From: an uncultured Candidatus Peregrinibacteria bacterium
GTDB lineage: Bacteria; Patescibacteriota; Gracilibacteria; CAIRYL01
Reading direction: 5' to 3'
Length of the DNA stretch: 18,982 bases
Assembly: GCA_903882825.1 (NCBI GenBank)
Contig: CAIRYL010000089.1
Span: 1-18,982 of the forward strand
The notes beneath the pieces are model-generated. The model saw nothing but the letters and a program-made list of their open reading frames with translations. It made no database searches and was not told where the DNA came from. Below are positions 1 to 7,664 of this stretch, piece by piece. Made by a program: the position numbers and the translations under genes. Every line of letters begins with the position of its first letter. Position 1 is the first letter of the stretch.

Positions 1-1014
1 ATATTGCAAATCTTTTTGATATTGTGTATTATTCCCAATGGCAGGAAATCTCTCTTTTAATCGATTGTAGTAATCTTCATTCATATTTTTACCAAACTCT
101 TCTAAAAAAAATTGTATTTCTCGAAATATAAGAATCGTTTTTTTTGAAACATTTTGGCTTATAAGCTCTAATCGTAAACGTTTTCTCATCATTTCTAACA
201 AAGTATTCATTCGACTTAAAATTTCTTCCGAAGAAGACAAAGCCCAAATCTCTGAATTTTGGAGTCCTTTAAAAAGTTGGGTTTCTCGAAAAATATTTCC
301 AAGGGAATCCCAAAGCGCTTTTTGTTGCTTAAAAAAATCTGAATTCTCTAAAAGATTTTGAAGAAACTCAGGTCGTCCCCCTGCAAGCCGAAGGAATTCT
401 TGCTGAAGAGAGGAATCTTTTATTCCGGAAGAAAGAAGAATGGGTAATAATTGAATATCAGAAGAGAGTGTCATTTTTTCTAATCGCACGCGAGAAAGAA
501 TGGTAGGAATAACGCGTGAAAGAGAGTTTGTGGTTAATAAAAAAATAGTTTTTGGAGGGGGCTCTTCCAGAATTTTTAAAAATGAATGAGATGCATCTCG
601 TCCAAATCGTTCAATATTCCGAATAATACAAACTTTCCAGGAGTCTTCCGTGGTTTCAAATAAAAATTTCGTAAGAACCTGAAGATCTTCAATCCCAATC
701 ATATCAGATTTTTTTTTCTCTTTTTTTCGATGACTTTGATCAATATTTGAAGATTTTGAGAGCATTTCAAGATTTTCTTGAACTTCCGCTATCCAAAGCA
801 TATCTAAAACCTTACACGATGTATGCGTATTCGCAAAAACTCTCTGAGGATCTTGAAGGAGAACACTCGCTCTTGTTTTCGCCAGAAAAAATTTCCCAAT
901 TCCCGATGGACCAGAAAAAAGTATCGCATGCGGAAGAAGTCCTTTTTTTGCCTCCAAAAGTATTCGATCTCTCAGTCCAGAATTGCCGACAGAATGAGAT
1001 TCAAAAATATTCAT
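1..1014 (-). CDS. holB: DNA polymerase III delta-prime subunit (clamp loader), C-terminus cut by window edge
   Basis: Delta-prime is the stator subunit of the clamp loader that puts the sliding clamp on primed DNA. Reading the minus strand from the ATG at 1014 gives 338 uninterrupted codons to the window edge, so the end is missing. Visible motifs are a Walker-A-like GPSGIGK (residues 35-41), the delta-prime hallmark SFLKILEEPPPKTIFLLTT (about 144-162), and SRVR (174-177) where the family usually has SRC. A LAGGRPEFLQ segment follows, as in the family's lid region. Odd points: the Walker lysine is followed by Phe-Phe instead of Thr/Ser, and only one Cys lies between Walker A and the Glu-Pro motif, so the usual four-Cys zinc module is absent. 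The subunit probably neither binds nor hydrolyses ATP, as is known for some delta-primes. DnaX is the main alternative, but the lack of a good P-loop and zinc module argues against it. Confidence 0.85.
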   Translation of the reverse strand, partial: MNIFESHSVGNSGLRDRILLEAKKGLLPHAILFSGPSGIGKFFLAKTRASVLLQDPQRVFANTHTSCKVLDMLWIAEVQENLEMLSKSSNIDQSHRKKEKKKSDMIGIEDLQVLTKFLFETTEDSWKVCIIRNIERFGRDASHSFLKILEEPPPKTIFLLTTNSLSRVIPTILSRVRLEKMTLSSDIQLLPILLSSGIKDSSLQQEFLRLAGGRPEFLQNLLENSDFFKQQKALWDSLGNIFRETQLFKGLQNSEIWALSSSEEILSRMNTLLEMMRKRLRLELISQNVSKKTILIFREIQFFLEEFGKNMNEDYYNRLKERFPAIGNNTQYQKDLQY

Positions 1015-1023
1015 TTCGGATAC

Positions 1024-1029
1024 ATAATA
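1024..1029 (-). promoter_or_regulatory. Possible -10 element (TATTAT) for the delta-prime gene
   Basis: On the minus strand the string CTTGTATTATG lies just upstream of the delta-prime ATG at 1014. A -10 at 1024-1029 would place the transcript start within a few bases of the ATG, giving an almost leaderless mRNA. No convincing -35 is visible, so this is weak. The same CTTGTATTAT string precedes the VirD4-like gene at 10009-10018. Confidence 0.3.
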
Positions 1030-1055
1030 CAAGATTTTTTCATGAAAAAAAATCC

Positions 1056-1084
1056 TTGTTCTTTTTATTTCTTTTTGGTACAAT
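1056..1084 (+). promoter_or_regulatory. Sigma70-type promoter with extended -10 for the anchored surface protein
   Basis: The -35 is TTGTTC (1056-1061). A 17-base T-rich spacer and an extended -10, TGGTACAAT (-10 hexamer TACAAT at 1079-1084), follow. The predicted start is near 1091, leaving a leader of about 20 bases before the ATG at 1111. No Shine-Dalgarno is visible in the leader. It may also drive the downstream VirB4-like and membrane-protein genes, because no terminator is seen between them. Confidence 0.6.
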
Positions 1085-1110
1085 CGTCTGAATTCATTTT
1101 TTATTAAACA

Positions 1111-1857
1111 ATGAACAACAACCCTTGGAAAGAAGCTGGAGAAAGAATTAAAGACGATGGAAATGACCTTTCTCATCATACAGATAAAGATGTTCGTCAG
1201 GAAAAGCGTCCTCATCATAAAATTGCGATTGCAATGTCCGTCGTAGGACTTTTACTTTTTGCAATTGGACTTGCTCCATTTATTTCTGATATGGGGATTT
1301 TTAAAGCATCTGTCACGAGTGATCCCCTTGCGAAGTTTCTTACAGGTGCACAATCAGTAGATAATGTTGACCCCATTAATAGCAAAAATACGCAATCTAC
1401 CACTACAAATCCTCCTGGAATTTTACCACCTGCAGAAAGTATTACTCCTACTCCTGTTGCACAACCGATCAATGTTTTGCCATCTCCCCTTCCTTCAGCT
1501 TCTGTAAGTCCAACTCCGACACCTACCACTGAAGTTATTCCAAATTCAGAAGAAGTAAATATTCTTGGAAGTGGTGGAATACCAGCATTAAACTCCAATA
1601 ATACGGTGGTGGTTCCGAGTGAGAACATCCAAGTAGAAAAAAATTCTCATACAGGAAGTGTAGATAACGTGGGAACAGGAAATGCAACAAAGTCAACAGG
1701 AACAACACATCCTGCAGGAGGAACTGTAAAAACTTCTGTTCCAAAAAATGTAAAAACTGGTCCAGAACAAATATGGTTTTTAATGGCATTTTGTTTATTT
1801 GGTGCAGTTATTATTCGATCAAGAAAAGAAATTTTTTCATTTCACACACAATATTAA
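1111..1857 (+). CDS. Membrane/wall-anchored Pro/Thr-rich protein with a KTGPE-type C-terminal tail
   Basis: I do not recognise a named family for this 248-residue protein. It has a charged, His-rich N-terminus (1-37) and one hydrophobic helix (about 38-58, IAIAMSVVGLLLFAIGLAPF). A long low-complexity stretch rich in Pro, Thr, Ser and Asn (about 90-212, with PTPTPTT) follows. The C-terminal tail reads VKTGPE (214-219), then a hydrophobic segment (220-235), then RSRKE. This motif-hydrophobic-basic order copies the logic of LPxTG sorting signals, so the middle probably lies outside the membrane and the end may be processed by a sortase or similar transpeptidase. The first gene of a plus-strand group, it lies 40 bases upstream of the VirB4-like ATPase, which suggests it is a surface or structural part of the same system. 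The product and topology are inferred. Confidence 0.7.
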   Translation: MNNNPWKEAGERIKDDGNDLSHHTDKDVRQEKRPHHKIAIAMSVVGLLLFAIGLAPFISDMGIFKASVTSDPLAKFLTGAQSVDNVDPINSKNTQSTTTNPPGILPPAESITPTPVAQPINVLPSPLPSASVSPTPTPTTEVIPNSEEVNILGSGGIPALNSNNTVVVPSENIQVEKNSHTGSVDNVGTGNATKSTGTTHPAGGTVKTSVPKNVKTGPEQIWFLMAFCLFGAVIIRSRKEIFSFHTQY

Positions 1858-1897
1858 AAAAGAGAAAGTTCTAAAATGCATCATATTCATATAAAAA

Positions 1898-3730
1898 ATG
1901 ACTGTTCCTCAAAAATCTCAAAGTTCGTCCACCGAAAAAGCTCCCCAGCTTTCTTCTGCCGAACTTAAAAAAATAAGAGAAGCAGAAAAAATATTTCAAC
2001 AAGGAATGACCGGAATTCGAGACCTTATTGCCCCTTCATCTCTAGAGGTTTCTTTCCGAAATATTCGTATTGGAGAACGATATTCTAAAACTTTTTACGT
2101 ACACGCATATCCTCGATTTATAGAGGCAAATTGGCTTTCTCCTGTTATTAACCTCGATTCAACCCTGGATGTTTCCATTTTTATTTATCCAAACGATTCT
2201 GGAGAAATTATGAAAAGTCTCCGTAATAAAGTAGCTCAAATGCAATCCACCATGCACATGGATCGAGAAAGAGGAATGGGAAGAGATCCATCTTTAGAAG
2301 CATCTCTACAAGATGCGGAAGAACTCAGAGACCAACTGGCACGCGGAACAGAAAAATTTTTTCAATTTGGTCTGTATTTTACGCTTCATGCCGATACTTT
2401 AGAGAAAATTCAAAAAACACAAACGGTTATCGAATCTGTATTAGGAGGAAAACTTATTCTCACGAGATCTGCCGATTTACAACAAGAACAAGGATTTCGA
2501 TCCACTCTTCCGATTTGTAGTGACGAACTGGAAATTTACAGAAATATGAATACGGCGCCACTCTCTTCTAGCTTTCCTTTTACGAGTTTGGAACTTACTT
2601 CTAATACTGGAATTTTATATGGAATTAATCGGCACAATAATTCTCTTATTATTTTTGACCGATTTTCATTAGAAAATGCCAATTCTGTTATATTTGCAAA
2701 ATCTGGTGCTGGAAAATCTTTCGCTGTAAAATTGGAAATTCTTCGTTCCCTCATGTTTGAAACAGATGTTCTCGTGATTGACCCAGAAAATGAATATGAA
2801 CGTCTTTGTGAATCGGTAGGGGGAAGCCAAATTCGTATTAGTCTTAATTCTCCACAACGAATAAATCCTTTTGATCTTCCTTCTCCTTTAAAAGATGAAA
2901 TTCTTCATCCAGGAGATCTTTTAAGATCGAACGTTATTTCTCTCGTCGGACTTTTTCGTCTGATGTTAGGAGGACTGAGTCCTACGGAAGAAGGAATTTT
3001 AGATAGGGCTTTACTGGATACCTACGCGATGAAAGGAATTACGATGGAAATGGAAGACCCATCATTAGTAGAACCACCTATTCTTTCTGACCTAGAAGCA
3101 GTTCTTTCGCGAATGAAAGGTTCAGAAAGTATTCTGGATCGACTTTCAAAATTTACGCATGGAACGTATGCTGGTCTTTTAAATGCCCAAACCAATGTAG
3201 ATGTAGATAAAAAAATGGTGGTATTTCATATTCGTGATTTAGAAGATGAACTGAGACCTATTGCGATTTATAGTATTTTAAATTTTATTTGGAATAGAAT
3301 TCGGTCACATCTGAAAAAACGAATTTTAGTAGTTGATGAAGCCTGGACACTGATGCAACATCAAGACAGTGCTAAATTTTTATATGGACTGGTAAAAAGA
3401 GCAAGAAAATATTATTTAGGAGTGAGTACTATCACCCAGGATGTAGAAGATTTTCTTTTAAGTCCGTATGGAAAGGCAATTATTACCAATGCTTCTCTCC
3501 ATCTGTTACTCAAGCAATCGCCCACGGCGGCGGATATTTTGGCAGAGGTATTTCATCTCAGCAAAGGAGAAAAATATCTGTTACTCAACTCAGAAATTGG
3601 ACAAGGTATATTTTTTGCAGGATTAGACCACGTCGCAATTCAAATTATTGCCTCGTATACTGAAGAGAAAATTATTACTACCAATCCCGAAGAAATTATA
3701 AAAATGAAATCAGAAATGGAAAATATTTAA
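1898..3730 (+). CDS. VirB4/TraC-family type IV secretion ATPase
   Basis: VirB4-type proteins are cytoplasmic, membrane-associated ATPases that power type IV secretion or conjugation channels. This one has 610 residues, shorter than the roughly 800 of classical VirB4. The N-terminal part (about 45-260) has the VirB4 build-up, including the region around SFRNIRIGERYSKTFYV and a charged helical stretch near 105-150. The motor part carries Walker A AKSGAGKS (267-274), a DPENEYERL motif (295-303) with the family's NPFDLP (323-328), Walker B ILVVDEAW (476-483), and the STITQD segment (510-515) that contains the conserved Gln. No transmembrane helix is evident. It is followed after 29 bases by a membrane protein and preceded by an anchored surface protein. 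No relaxase or mobile-element gene is near, so it looks like a resident chromosomal system. The start ATG has no Shine-Dalgarno. The family call is firm; the cargo is unknown. Confidence 0.9.
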   Translation: MTVPQKSQSSSTEKAPQLSSAELKKIREAEKIFQQGMTGIRDLIAPSSLEVSFRNIRIGERYSKTFYVHAYPRFIEANWLSPVINLDSTLDVSIFIYPNDSGEIMKSLRNKVAQMQSTMHMDRERGMGRDPSLEASLQDAEELRDQLARGTEKFFQFGLYFTLHADTLEKIQKTQTVIESVLGGKLILTRSADLQQEQGFRSTLPICSDELEIYRNMNTAPLSSSFPFTSLELTSNTGILYGINRHNNSLIIFDRFSLENANSVIFAKSGAGKSFAVKLEILRSLMFETDVLVIDPENEYERLCESVGGSQIRISLNSPQRINPFDLPSPLKDEILHPGDLLRSNVISLVGLFRLMLGGLSPTEEGILDRALLDTYAMKGITMEMEDPSLVEPPILSDLEAVLSRMKGSESILDRLSKFTHGTYAGLLNAQTNVDVDKKMVVFHIRDLEDELRPIAIYSILNFIWNRIRSHLKKRILVVDEAWTLMQHQDSAKFLYGLVKRARKYYLGVSTITQDVEDFLLSPYGKAIITNASLHLLLKQSPTAADILAEVFHLSKGEKYLLLNSEIGQGIFFAGLDHVAIQIIASYTEEKIITTNPEEIIKMKSEMENI

Positions 3731-3759
3731 AAAAATAATCATTACTTTCTTAAATTTTT

Positions 3760-5370
3760 ATGAAAAAAACACCAAAATTAACACCAAGAACAATAAAACC
3801 CGTCAGCACTGATACCCTCCAGGGAAGAAATTTTGGATCTGGGATATTGAATACTTTCAGATTATTGGCGGGAATTCCTTGGGCCGTTGCACAAGGACCA
3901 ATTGGGGCTGTAAAAGCGGTTTCTGAAGCATTATTACGACAAATACTCGGTTCACATCTGGTGTATCAGGGAATTGGAGATGCCATGAATGGAAGACACC
4001 ACATAAGAGCAACAATTCTCGCAATACTCCTTGCTGGTTCAGCCGCTTATAGTTCCCAGTATTTTGAAAATGCCATGAAAGAATACGCCAATAGTCTTCC
4101 TCAACCAGAAATGGGACTAGACCAAGAGGGAGCAAGAAACGATGTTACTACGGCATTAAACTTAAGTGTAGACAATTATGCAAAAGAAAAGCAAAAAGCT
4201 AGCAGCATTCTCGAAAGTATTGCGGCACAAATACGAACCATTATAGAAAAAGAAAGAAAAGGAGAAGCAGGATCTGGAGCCCAAGGCGAATCGGCAGCAT
4301 ACAATGCAACAAAAATGATTTTGGAAAGTGGTGATCCCCTCCCCAATAATTGGGGAAACATGGATGACCAACAAAAAGAAAAATGGGTTACTGATTTTTT
4401 AACCCAAAAAAACTCAAACAATAAAGCACCTGGGTATACCGAAAAAGTTGCAAAAAGTGTCGTACAACTCCTTTCTAAATATCCAGATATTCAAGTTCTT
4501 ACAGCTTCCACAGAAGGATTTTCAGATTCTATGTATCAAAAAGTGGATTTTACATCACTGGATGCGAAAATTACAACCGCACAAGGAATTTTACAGAAAA
4601 TAAATTTTGGAGATGAACAAAGCATTGCAGAGGGAATTAAAAAAATACAAAAACTTCTTACAGAACTCCAAAACGAATATACCACCATGAGTAACAATGC
4701 TGAAAAGTTTACCAATAATACAAATGCCGTTTTGGCAGGGCTTGGAGAAAATGCCAATACTGCGTTAAAAGATTCAGGAGTGGCAACAAATGCCAGTGCA
4801 ACAACACTAGAAATACAGATCCCCACCATAAATACTTCTCAAATTCCTACGCTTGAAGAAATAAAGAACAACAACCTTCGTCCAAAAACAGAAATCCCAC
4901 TGTGGGATAACCCAGAAACATGGAAAACCATTGGAAATATTGGATATTGGGCTCTTCTTATAGATGCCTACTTAGATATTCTTTTACTCCTGTATACCGC
5001 TTATTCGGCAAAGAAACAAGAACAGCGAGCAATAAGTCCGCTTAGCAATAAAGAAGTATATTTAAGCGATCGTGAAAATACTTCAAACGCTCTGGTAAAT
5101 ATAGATGGTGATGGAGGAGGCGCTTTAGAAGAAAATGCTGATCAGTCAAAAAATGGTTTATATATAAGAAAGGTGAGAAGTTTAGTACAAAAGCCAGAAG
5201 ATGAAAAAGAAAAAAATGCGGAGGCTGTTGCAACCGCCTACCTCCCTTCTTGGAATACTTCTACTAGTCTTCCTGTAAATAACTGGCTTGCTATTAATAC
5301 TACTGCATATTCTCAAATGATTGATAAGATGATAGGGAGTATTCCCATAATAGAAGAAGAAAAAAAATGA
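3760..5370 (+). CDS. Two-helix membrane protein of unknown family, partner of the VirB4-like ATPase
   Basis: I do not recognise this 536-residue protein. It has a basic N-terminus (1-20), an amphipathic/hydrophobic stretch (about 30-72) and a transmembrane helix (about 82-98, IRATILAILLAGSAAYS). A loop of nearly 300 residues rich in Ala, Asn, Gln, Lys and Thr with predicted helical repeats follows. A second helix lies at about 393-415 (IGNIGYWALLIDAYLDILLLLYTAY), with a charged tail of about 120 residues. The plan suggests both ends in the cytoplasm and the large helical loop outside, or the reverse. The gap from the VirB4-like gene is 29 bases with no terminator, so the two are probably co-transcribed and it is a candidate channel or scaffold component. 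It stops with TGA (5368-5370), which shows that TGA is a stop codon here. The function is inferred only from position. Confidence 0.7.
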   Translation: MKKTPKLTPRTIKPVSTDTLQGRNFGSGILNTFRLLAGIPWAVAQGPIGAVKAVSEALLRQILGSHLVYQGIGDAMNGRHHIRATILAILLAGSAAYSSQYFENAMKEYANSLPQPEMGLDQEGARNDVTTALNLSVDNYAKEKQKASSILESIAAQIRTIIEKERKGEAGSGAQGESAAYNATKMILESGDPLPNNWGNMDDQQKEKWVTDFLTQKNSNNKAPGYTEKVAKSVVQLLSKYPDIQVLTASTEGFSDSMYQKVDFTSLDAKITTAQGILQKINFGDEQSIAEGIKKIQKLLTELQNEYTTMSNNAEKFTNNTNAVLAGLGENANTALKDSGVATNASATTLEIQIPTINTSQIPTLEEIKNNNLRPKTEIPLWDNPETWKTIGNIGYWALLIDAYLDILLLLYTAYSAKKQEQRAISPLSNKEVYLSDRENTSNALVNIDGDGGGALEENADQSKNGLYIRKVRSLVQKPEDEKEKNAEAVATAYLPSWNTSTSLPVNNWLAINTTAYSQMIDKMIGSIPIIEEEKK

Positions 5371-5387
5371 AAAGTGATTATATATAC

Positions 5388-5415
5388 AAAAAAAGCGACT
5401 TATAGTCGCTTTTTT
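5388..5415. terminator. Bidirectional intrinsic terminator between convergent operons
   Basis: A perfect 6-bp stem, GCGACT (5395-5400) and AGTCGC (5404-5409), encloses a TAT loop. It is flanked by seven A (5388-5394) and six T (5410-5415), so it has a U-tract in either direction. It lies 17 bases after the stop of the 536-residue membrane protein and about 20 bases after the stop of the oppositely oriented rpsE, so it can end both operons. Confidence 0.9.
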
Positions 5416-5435
5416 AAAAACATAATGTGAAAAAA

Positions 5436-6104
5436 TTACACTCCTTCTTTTTCCGTTTCCTCTGTTTTTTTCCGACGTGTTGGACTAAATCCAGAAAGTG
5501 CTCGCATAGAAGCTTGTGCAGAAACCAATGGATTACTCGTTCCATGAGATTTTGCAAATACATCTGTAATTCCTGCTAAAATAGCAATTTTTCGGAATGC
5601 TCCTCCTGCAATTACTCCTGTTCCAACCGGTGCAGGCATTAACAACAATGCTGCAGATTTATATTTTACTTTTAAATCATGAGGAATGGTTCCCTGAGTA
5701 AGAGGAACCGTAATAAGATTCTTCTTTGCATCAGAAACTGCTTTCCGAATAGAAGTCGCCACTTCTACAGATTTTCCTGTTCCAACACCTACTCGTCCTT
5801 TGCGATCCCCAATGGCAACCGTTGCCCTAAATCGAAGTCTTCGTCCTCCTTTTACCACACGCGTCACACGTGCAATATCTAAAACCTCTTCATCAAACTC
5901 TTTTTCCTCTTTTCCTCCTCTTTCTCTTTTTCTTCCACGACCTTTCCCTTTTCCTCCTCTTTCCCCTCTCTCTTTTGGATTTCTCTTTGAAAGAGCATTA
6001 TCATCTCCTTTCCCTGATTCTGCTGTATTTTCAGAAACGGAAACCACTGGAGTCGCCTCGTTTTCTCCCTCATTTTCCAATGGTGTTTTTTCAATATCAG
6101 TCAT
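5436..6104 (-). CDS. rpsE: 30S ribosomal protein S5, with long charged N-terminal extension
   Basis: S5 sits near the mRNA entry and decoding region of the small subunit and affects accuracy. The 222-residue product begins at the ATG at 6104 (MTDIEKTPLE). A longer upstream reading would run into rplR and starts at a weak site, so it was not used. The conserved core starts near residue 71 (EEVLDIARVTRVVKGGRR) and contains GDRKGRVGVGTGKSVEV and the C-terminal domain with APVGTGVIAGGAFR. Residues 1-35 are acidic and 41-67 are packed with Arg, Gly and Lys, so the protein is about 55 residues longer than the E. coli S5 of 167. It is the last gene of the ribosomal operon, 19 bases after rplR, and is followed by the hairpin terminator rather than rpmD, rplO and secY. 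Confidence 0.97.
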   Translation of the reverse strand: MTDIEKTPLENEGENEATPVVSVSENTAESGKGDDNALSKRNPKERGERGGKGKGRGRKRERGGKEEKEFDEEVLDIARVTRVVKGGRRLRFRATVAIGDRKGRVGVGTGKSVEVATSIRKAVSDAKKNLITVPLTQGTIPHDLKVKYKSAALLLMPAPVGTGVIAGGAFRKIAILAGITDVFAKSHGTSNPLVSAQASMRALSGFSPTRRKKTEETEKEGV

Positions 6105-6123
6105 AATGGATACAAAAGAAAAA

Positions 6124-6444
6124 TTAAAAAATAAGACCTGCCTCTCGTGCAGATTCTGCAAATGCCTTTACTCTGCCATGATACATATATCCATTTCTAT
6201 CAAATACACATTGACCAGTATATTTTAATCCTAAAATTTTTGCTAATTCCCGAGCCCCTTCAATATTTCCTTTTTTTAGAGATGCAGACGCCAAAGTGAC
6301 TCCATTTTCATCATCAATAAGTTGTGCAGATATACCTTTTAAAGAACGAAACACTGTTAATCGAGGACGTGCAACGGTACCAGAAATACGAGCCCGAATT
6401 CGGTGCTTTCGTCTCTGCCGTAATAATTCTTTTTGAAGTGCCAT
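6124..6444 (-). CDS. rplR: 50S ribosomal protein L18
   Basis: L18 binds 5S rRNA and helps fix it to the large subunit together with L5. The 106-residue product is slightly shorter than the E. coli form of 117 and shows the family signature: a basic N-terminus (LLRQRRKHRIRARI), the ARPRLTVFRS motif, and the C-terminal YHGRVKAFAESAREAGL. It lies 21 bases after rplF and 19 before rpsE. The start codon is preceded by a T-run ending in TGT instead of a Shine-Dalgarno. Confidence 0.97.
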   Translation of the reverse strand: MALQKELLRQRRKHRIRARISGTVARPRLTVFRSLKGISAQLIDDENGVTLASASLKKGNIEGARELAKILGLKYTGQCVFDRNGYMYHGRVKAFAESAREAGLIF

Positions 6445-6465
6445 ACAAAAAAATAAAAAATACTC

Positions 6466-7020
6466 TTATTTACGTGATGAAGATTTCCCTGCTTTTCGTC
6501 GAACATATTCCCCTTGATATCGAATTCCTTTCCCTTTATACGGTTCTGGTTTTCGAAGTTTTCGAATATCCGCCGCAAATTGCCCCACCGCTTGTTTATC
6601 AATTCCCTTTATTACCACAATATTTTTATTTTTTCCTTCTATTTCCATATTTACTTCAATTCCACTCGGAGCTTCTAATTCTACAGGATGAGAAAACCCA
6701 AGGTTAAGACTAATCTTCGTTCCTGTTGTTTGTGCCCGATACCCTACTCCAATAATTTCAAGGCGTTTTTCAAAGCCCTTTGTGACTCCTTCTATCATAT
6801 TTGCCAACATTGCACGAGTAAGTCCATGGAAACCCTTTGCCTTCTTTTCTTCATTTGTGCATGCCACTACTAAAAAACCATCATTTTGAACCAACGTAAC
6901 GCCTAAAAGCATCGGGAATTCAAGAATTCCTTTTGGACCTTTTACCACAAATTTTTCAGGTAAAACATCAACGTTTACACCACTCGGTAATGCCACTGGG
7001 AGCCTTCCAATTCGAGACAT
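6466..7020 (-). CDS. rplF: 50S ribosomal protein L6
   Basis: L6 lies near the factor-binding site of the large subunit. The start was set at the ATG at 7020 (MSRIGRLPVALPSGV), the usual L6 beginning; the longer upstream reading overlaps rpsH and was rejected. The 184-residue product has the two repeated L6 domains. The C-terminal one carries KQAVGQFAADIRKLRKPEPYKGKGIRY in modified form, the strongest family signature. It lies 7 bases after rpsH. A run of seven T directly precedes the ATG and no Shine-Dalgarno is present. Confidence 0.97.
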   Translation of the reverse strand: MSRIGRLPVALPSGVNVDVLPEKFVVKGPKGILEFPMLLGVTLVQNDGFLVVACTNEEKKAKGFHGLTRAMLANMIEGVTKGFEKRLEIIGVGYRAQTTGTKISLNLGFSHPVELEAPSGIEVNMEIEGKNKNIVVIKGIDKQAVGQFAADIRKLRKPEPYKGKGIRYQGEYVRRKAGKSSSRK

Positions 7021-7027
7021 AAAAAAA

Positions 7028-7411
7028 TTAAAAAACTTCACAAATATATTCCCCACCAATTCCCGCCTTCTTTGCTTCTTGATCTGTTAAAAGACCATGA
7101 GAAGTAGAATAAATACCAATCCCGTAGCCATTTCGAACAGGACGAATTTCTGAACTTTGCATATAAAGGCGACGTCCAGGAGAACTTCGACGCTTTAATT
7201 CAATATTTTTGAGTTCTGGAAGAAGATAAATCTTCAGTTGTGGGAATTTTTGATCCTGTACGTGACGTACTTTTTCTACAAAACCTTCTTTTTGTAAAAT
7301 TTCAACAATATCCTCCTTAAAACGAGAATGTGGCACCAGAACAAACTCATGTCGAGCACGAGAAGCGTTTCGGATGCGAGTTAAAAGATCTGCAATAGGA
7401 TCGGTATTCAT
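7028..7411 (-). CDS. rpsH: 30S ribosomal protein S8
   Basis: S8 binds helix 21 of 16S rRNA early in assembly, and in E. coli it also represses its own operon. The start is the ATG at 7411 (MNTDPIADLLTRIRNASRA), which matches the family. The 127-residue product includes KRRSSPGRRLY and the C-terminal GIGIYSTSHGLLTDQEAKKAGIGGE-type block ending in EYICEVF. The upstream extension crosses rpsN and was rejected. The gap to rpsN is 19 bases. Confidence 0.97.
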   Translation of the reverse strand: MNTDPIADLLTRIRNASRARHEFVLVPHSRFKEDIVEILQKEGFVEKVRHVQDQKFPQLKIYLLPELKNIELKRRSSPGRRLYMQSSEIRPVRNGYGIGIYSTSHGLLTDQEAKKAGIGGEYICEVF

Positions 7412-7430
7412 GAGAAAAAGAGTAAAGAAA

Positions 7431-7655
7431 TTACCAGCTTGACTTGCGAACGCCAGGGATAAGTCCCCTGGAAGCAAACTGTCGGATACAAATACGACAC
7501 ATATCAAAATAGCGTATATATCCCCTTGGACGACCACAATTACCACATCTATTTCTTACCCGACAACGCAAAGCGGGGATTTTTCCTTTTTGAAGAGCCT
7601 GCATTACGCGTGCTTTTCTTTTTTCATCCCGGGCAATCATGGAAAGTTTCGCCAT
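7431..7655 (-). CDS. rpsN: 30S ribosomal protein S14, zinc-binding (type Z) form with an enlarged N-terminal part
   Basis: S14 is a late-assembling head protein of the small subunit. The four zinc ligands are C37, C40, C53 and C56 (C-x2-C-x12-C-x2-C), and the ending RGLIPGVRKSSW is typical of type Z S14. The product has 74 residues against about 61 for the usual type Z protein. The extra residues are all before the first zinc ligand (around 12-30). It lies 9 bases after rplE. The ATG follows ATTTTTTTGT, with no Shine-Dalgarno. Confidence 0.97.
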   Translation of the reverse strand: MAKLSMIARDEKRKARVMQALQKGKIPALRCRVRNRCGNCGRPRGYIRYFDMCRICIRQFASRGLIPGVRKSSW

Positions 7656-7664
7656 ACAAAAAAA

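Noticed and set aside
747..1091. Plus-strand open frames opposite the delta-prime gene
   Set aside because: The minus strand reads through 338 codons with delta-prime motifs, so these frames are antisense shadows.
5800..6228. Long plus-strand open frames across the rpsE/rplR region
   Set aside because: They are antisense to confident ribosomal-protein genes and have Ser/Phe/Pro-rich compositions that arise from the complement of Lys/Arg/Glu codons.
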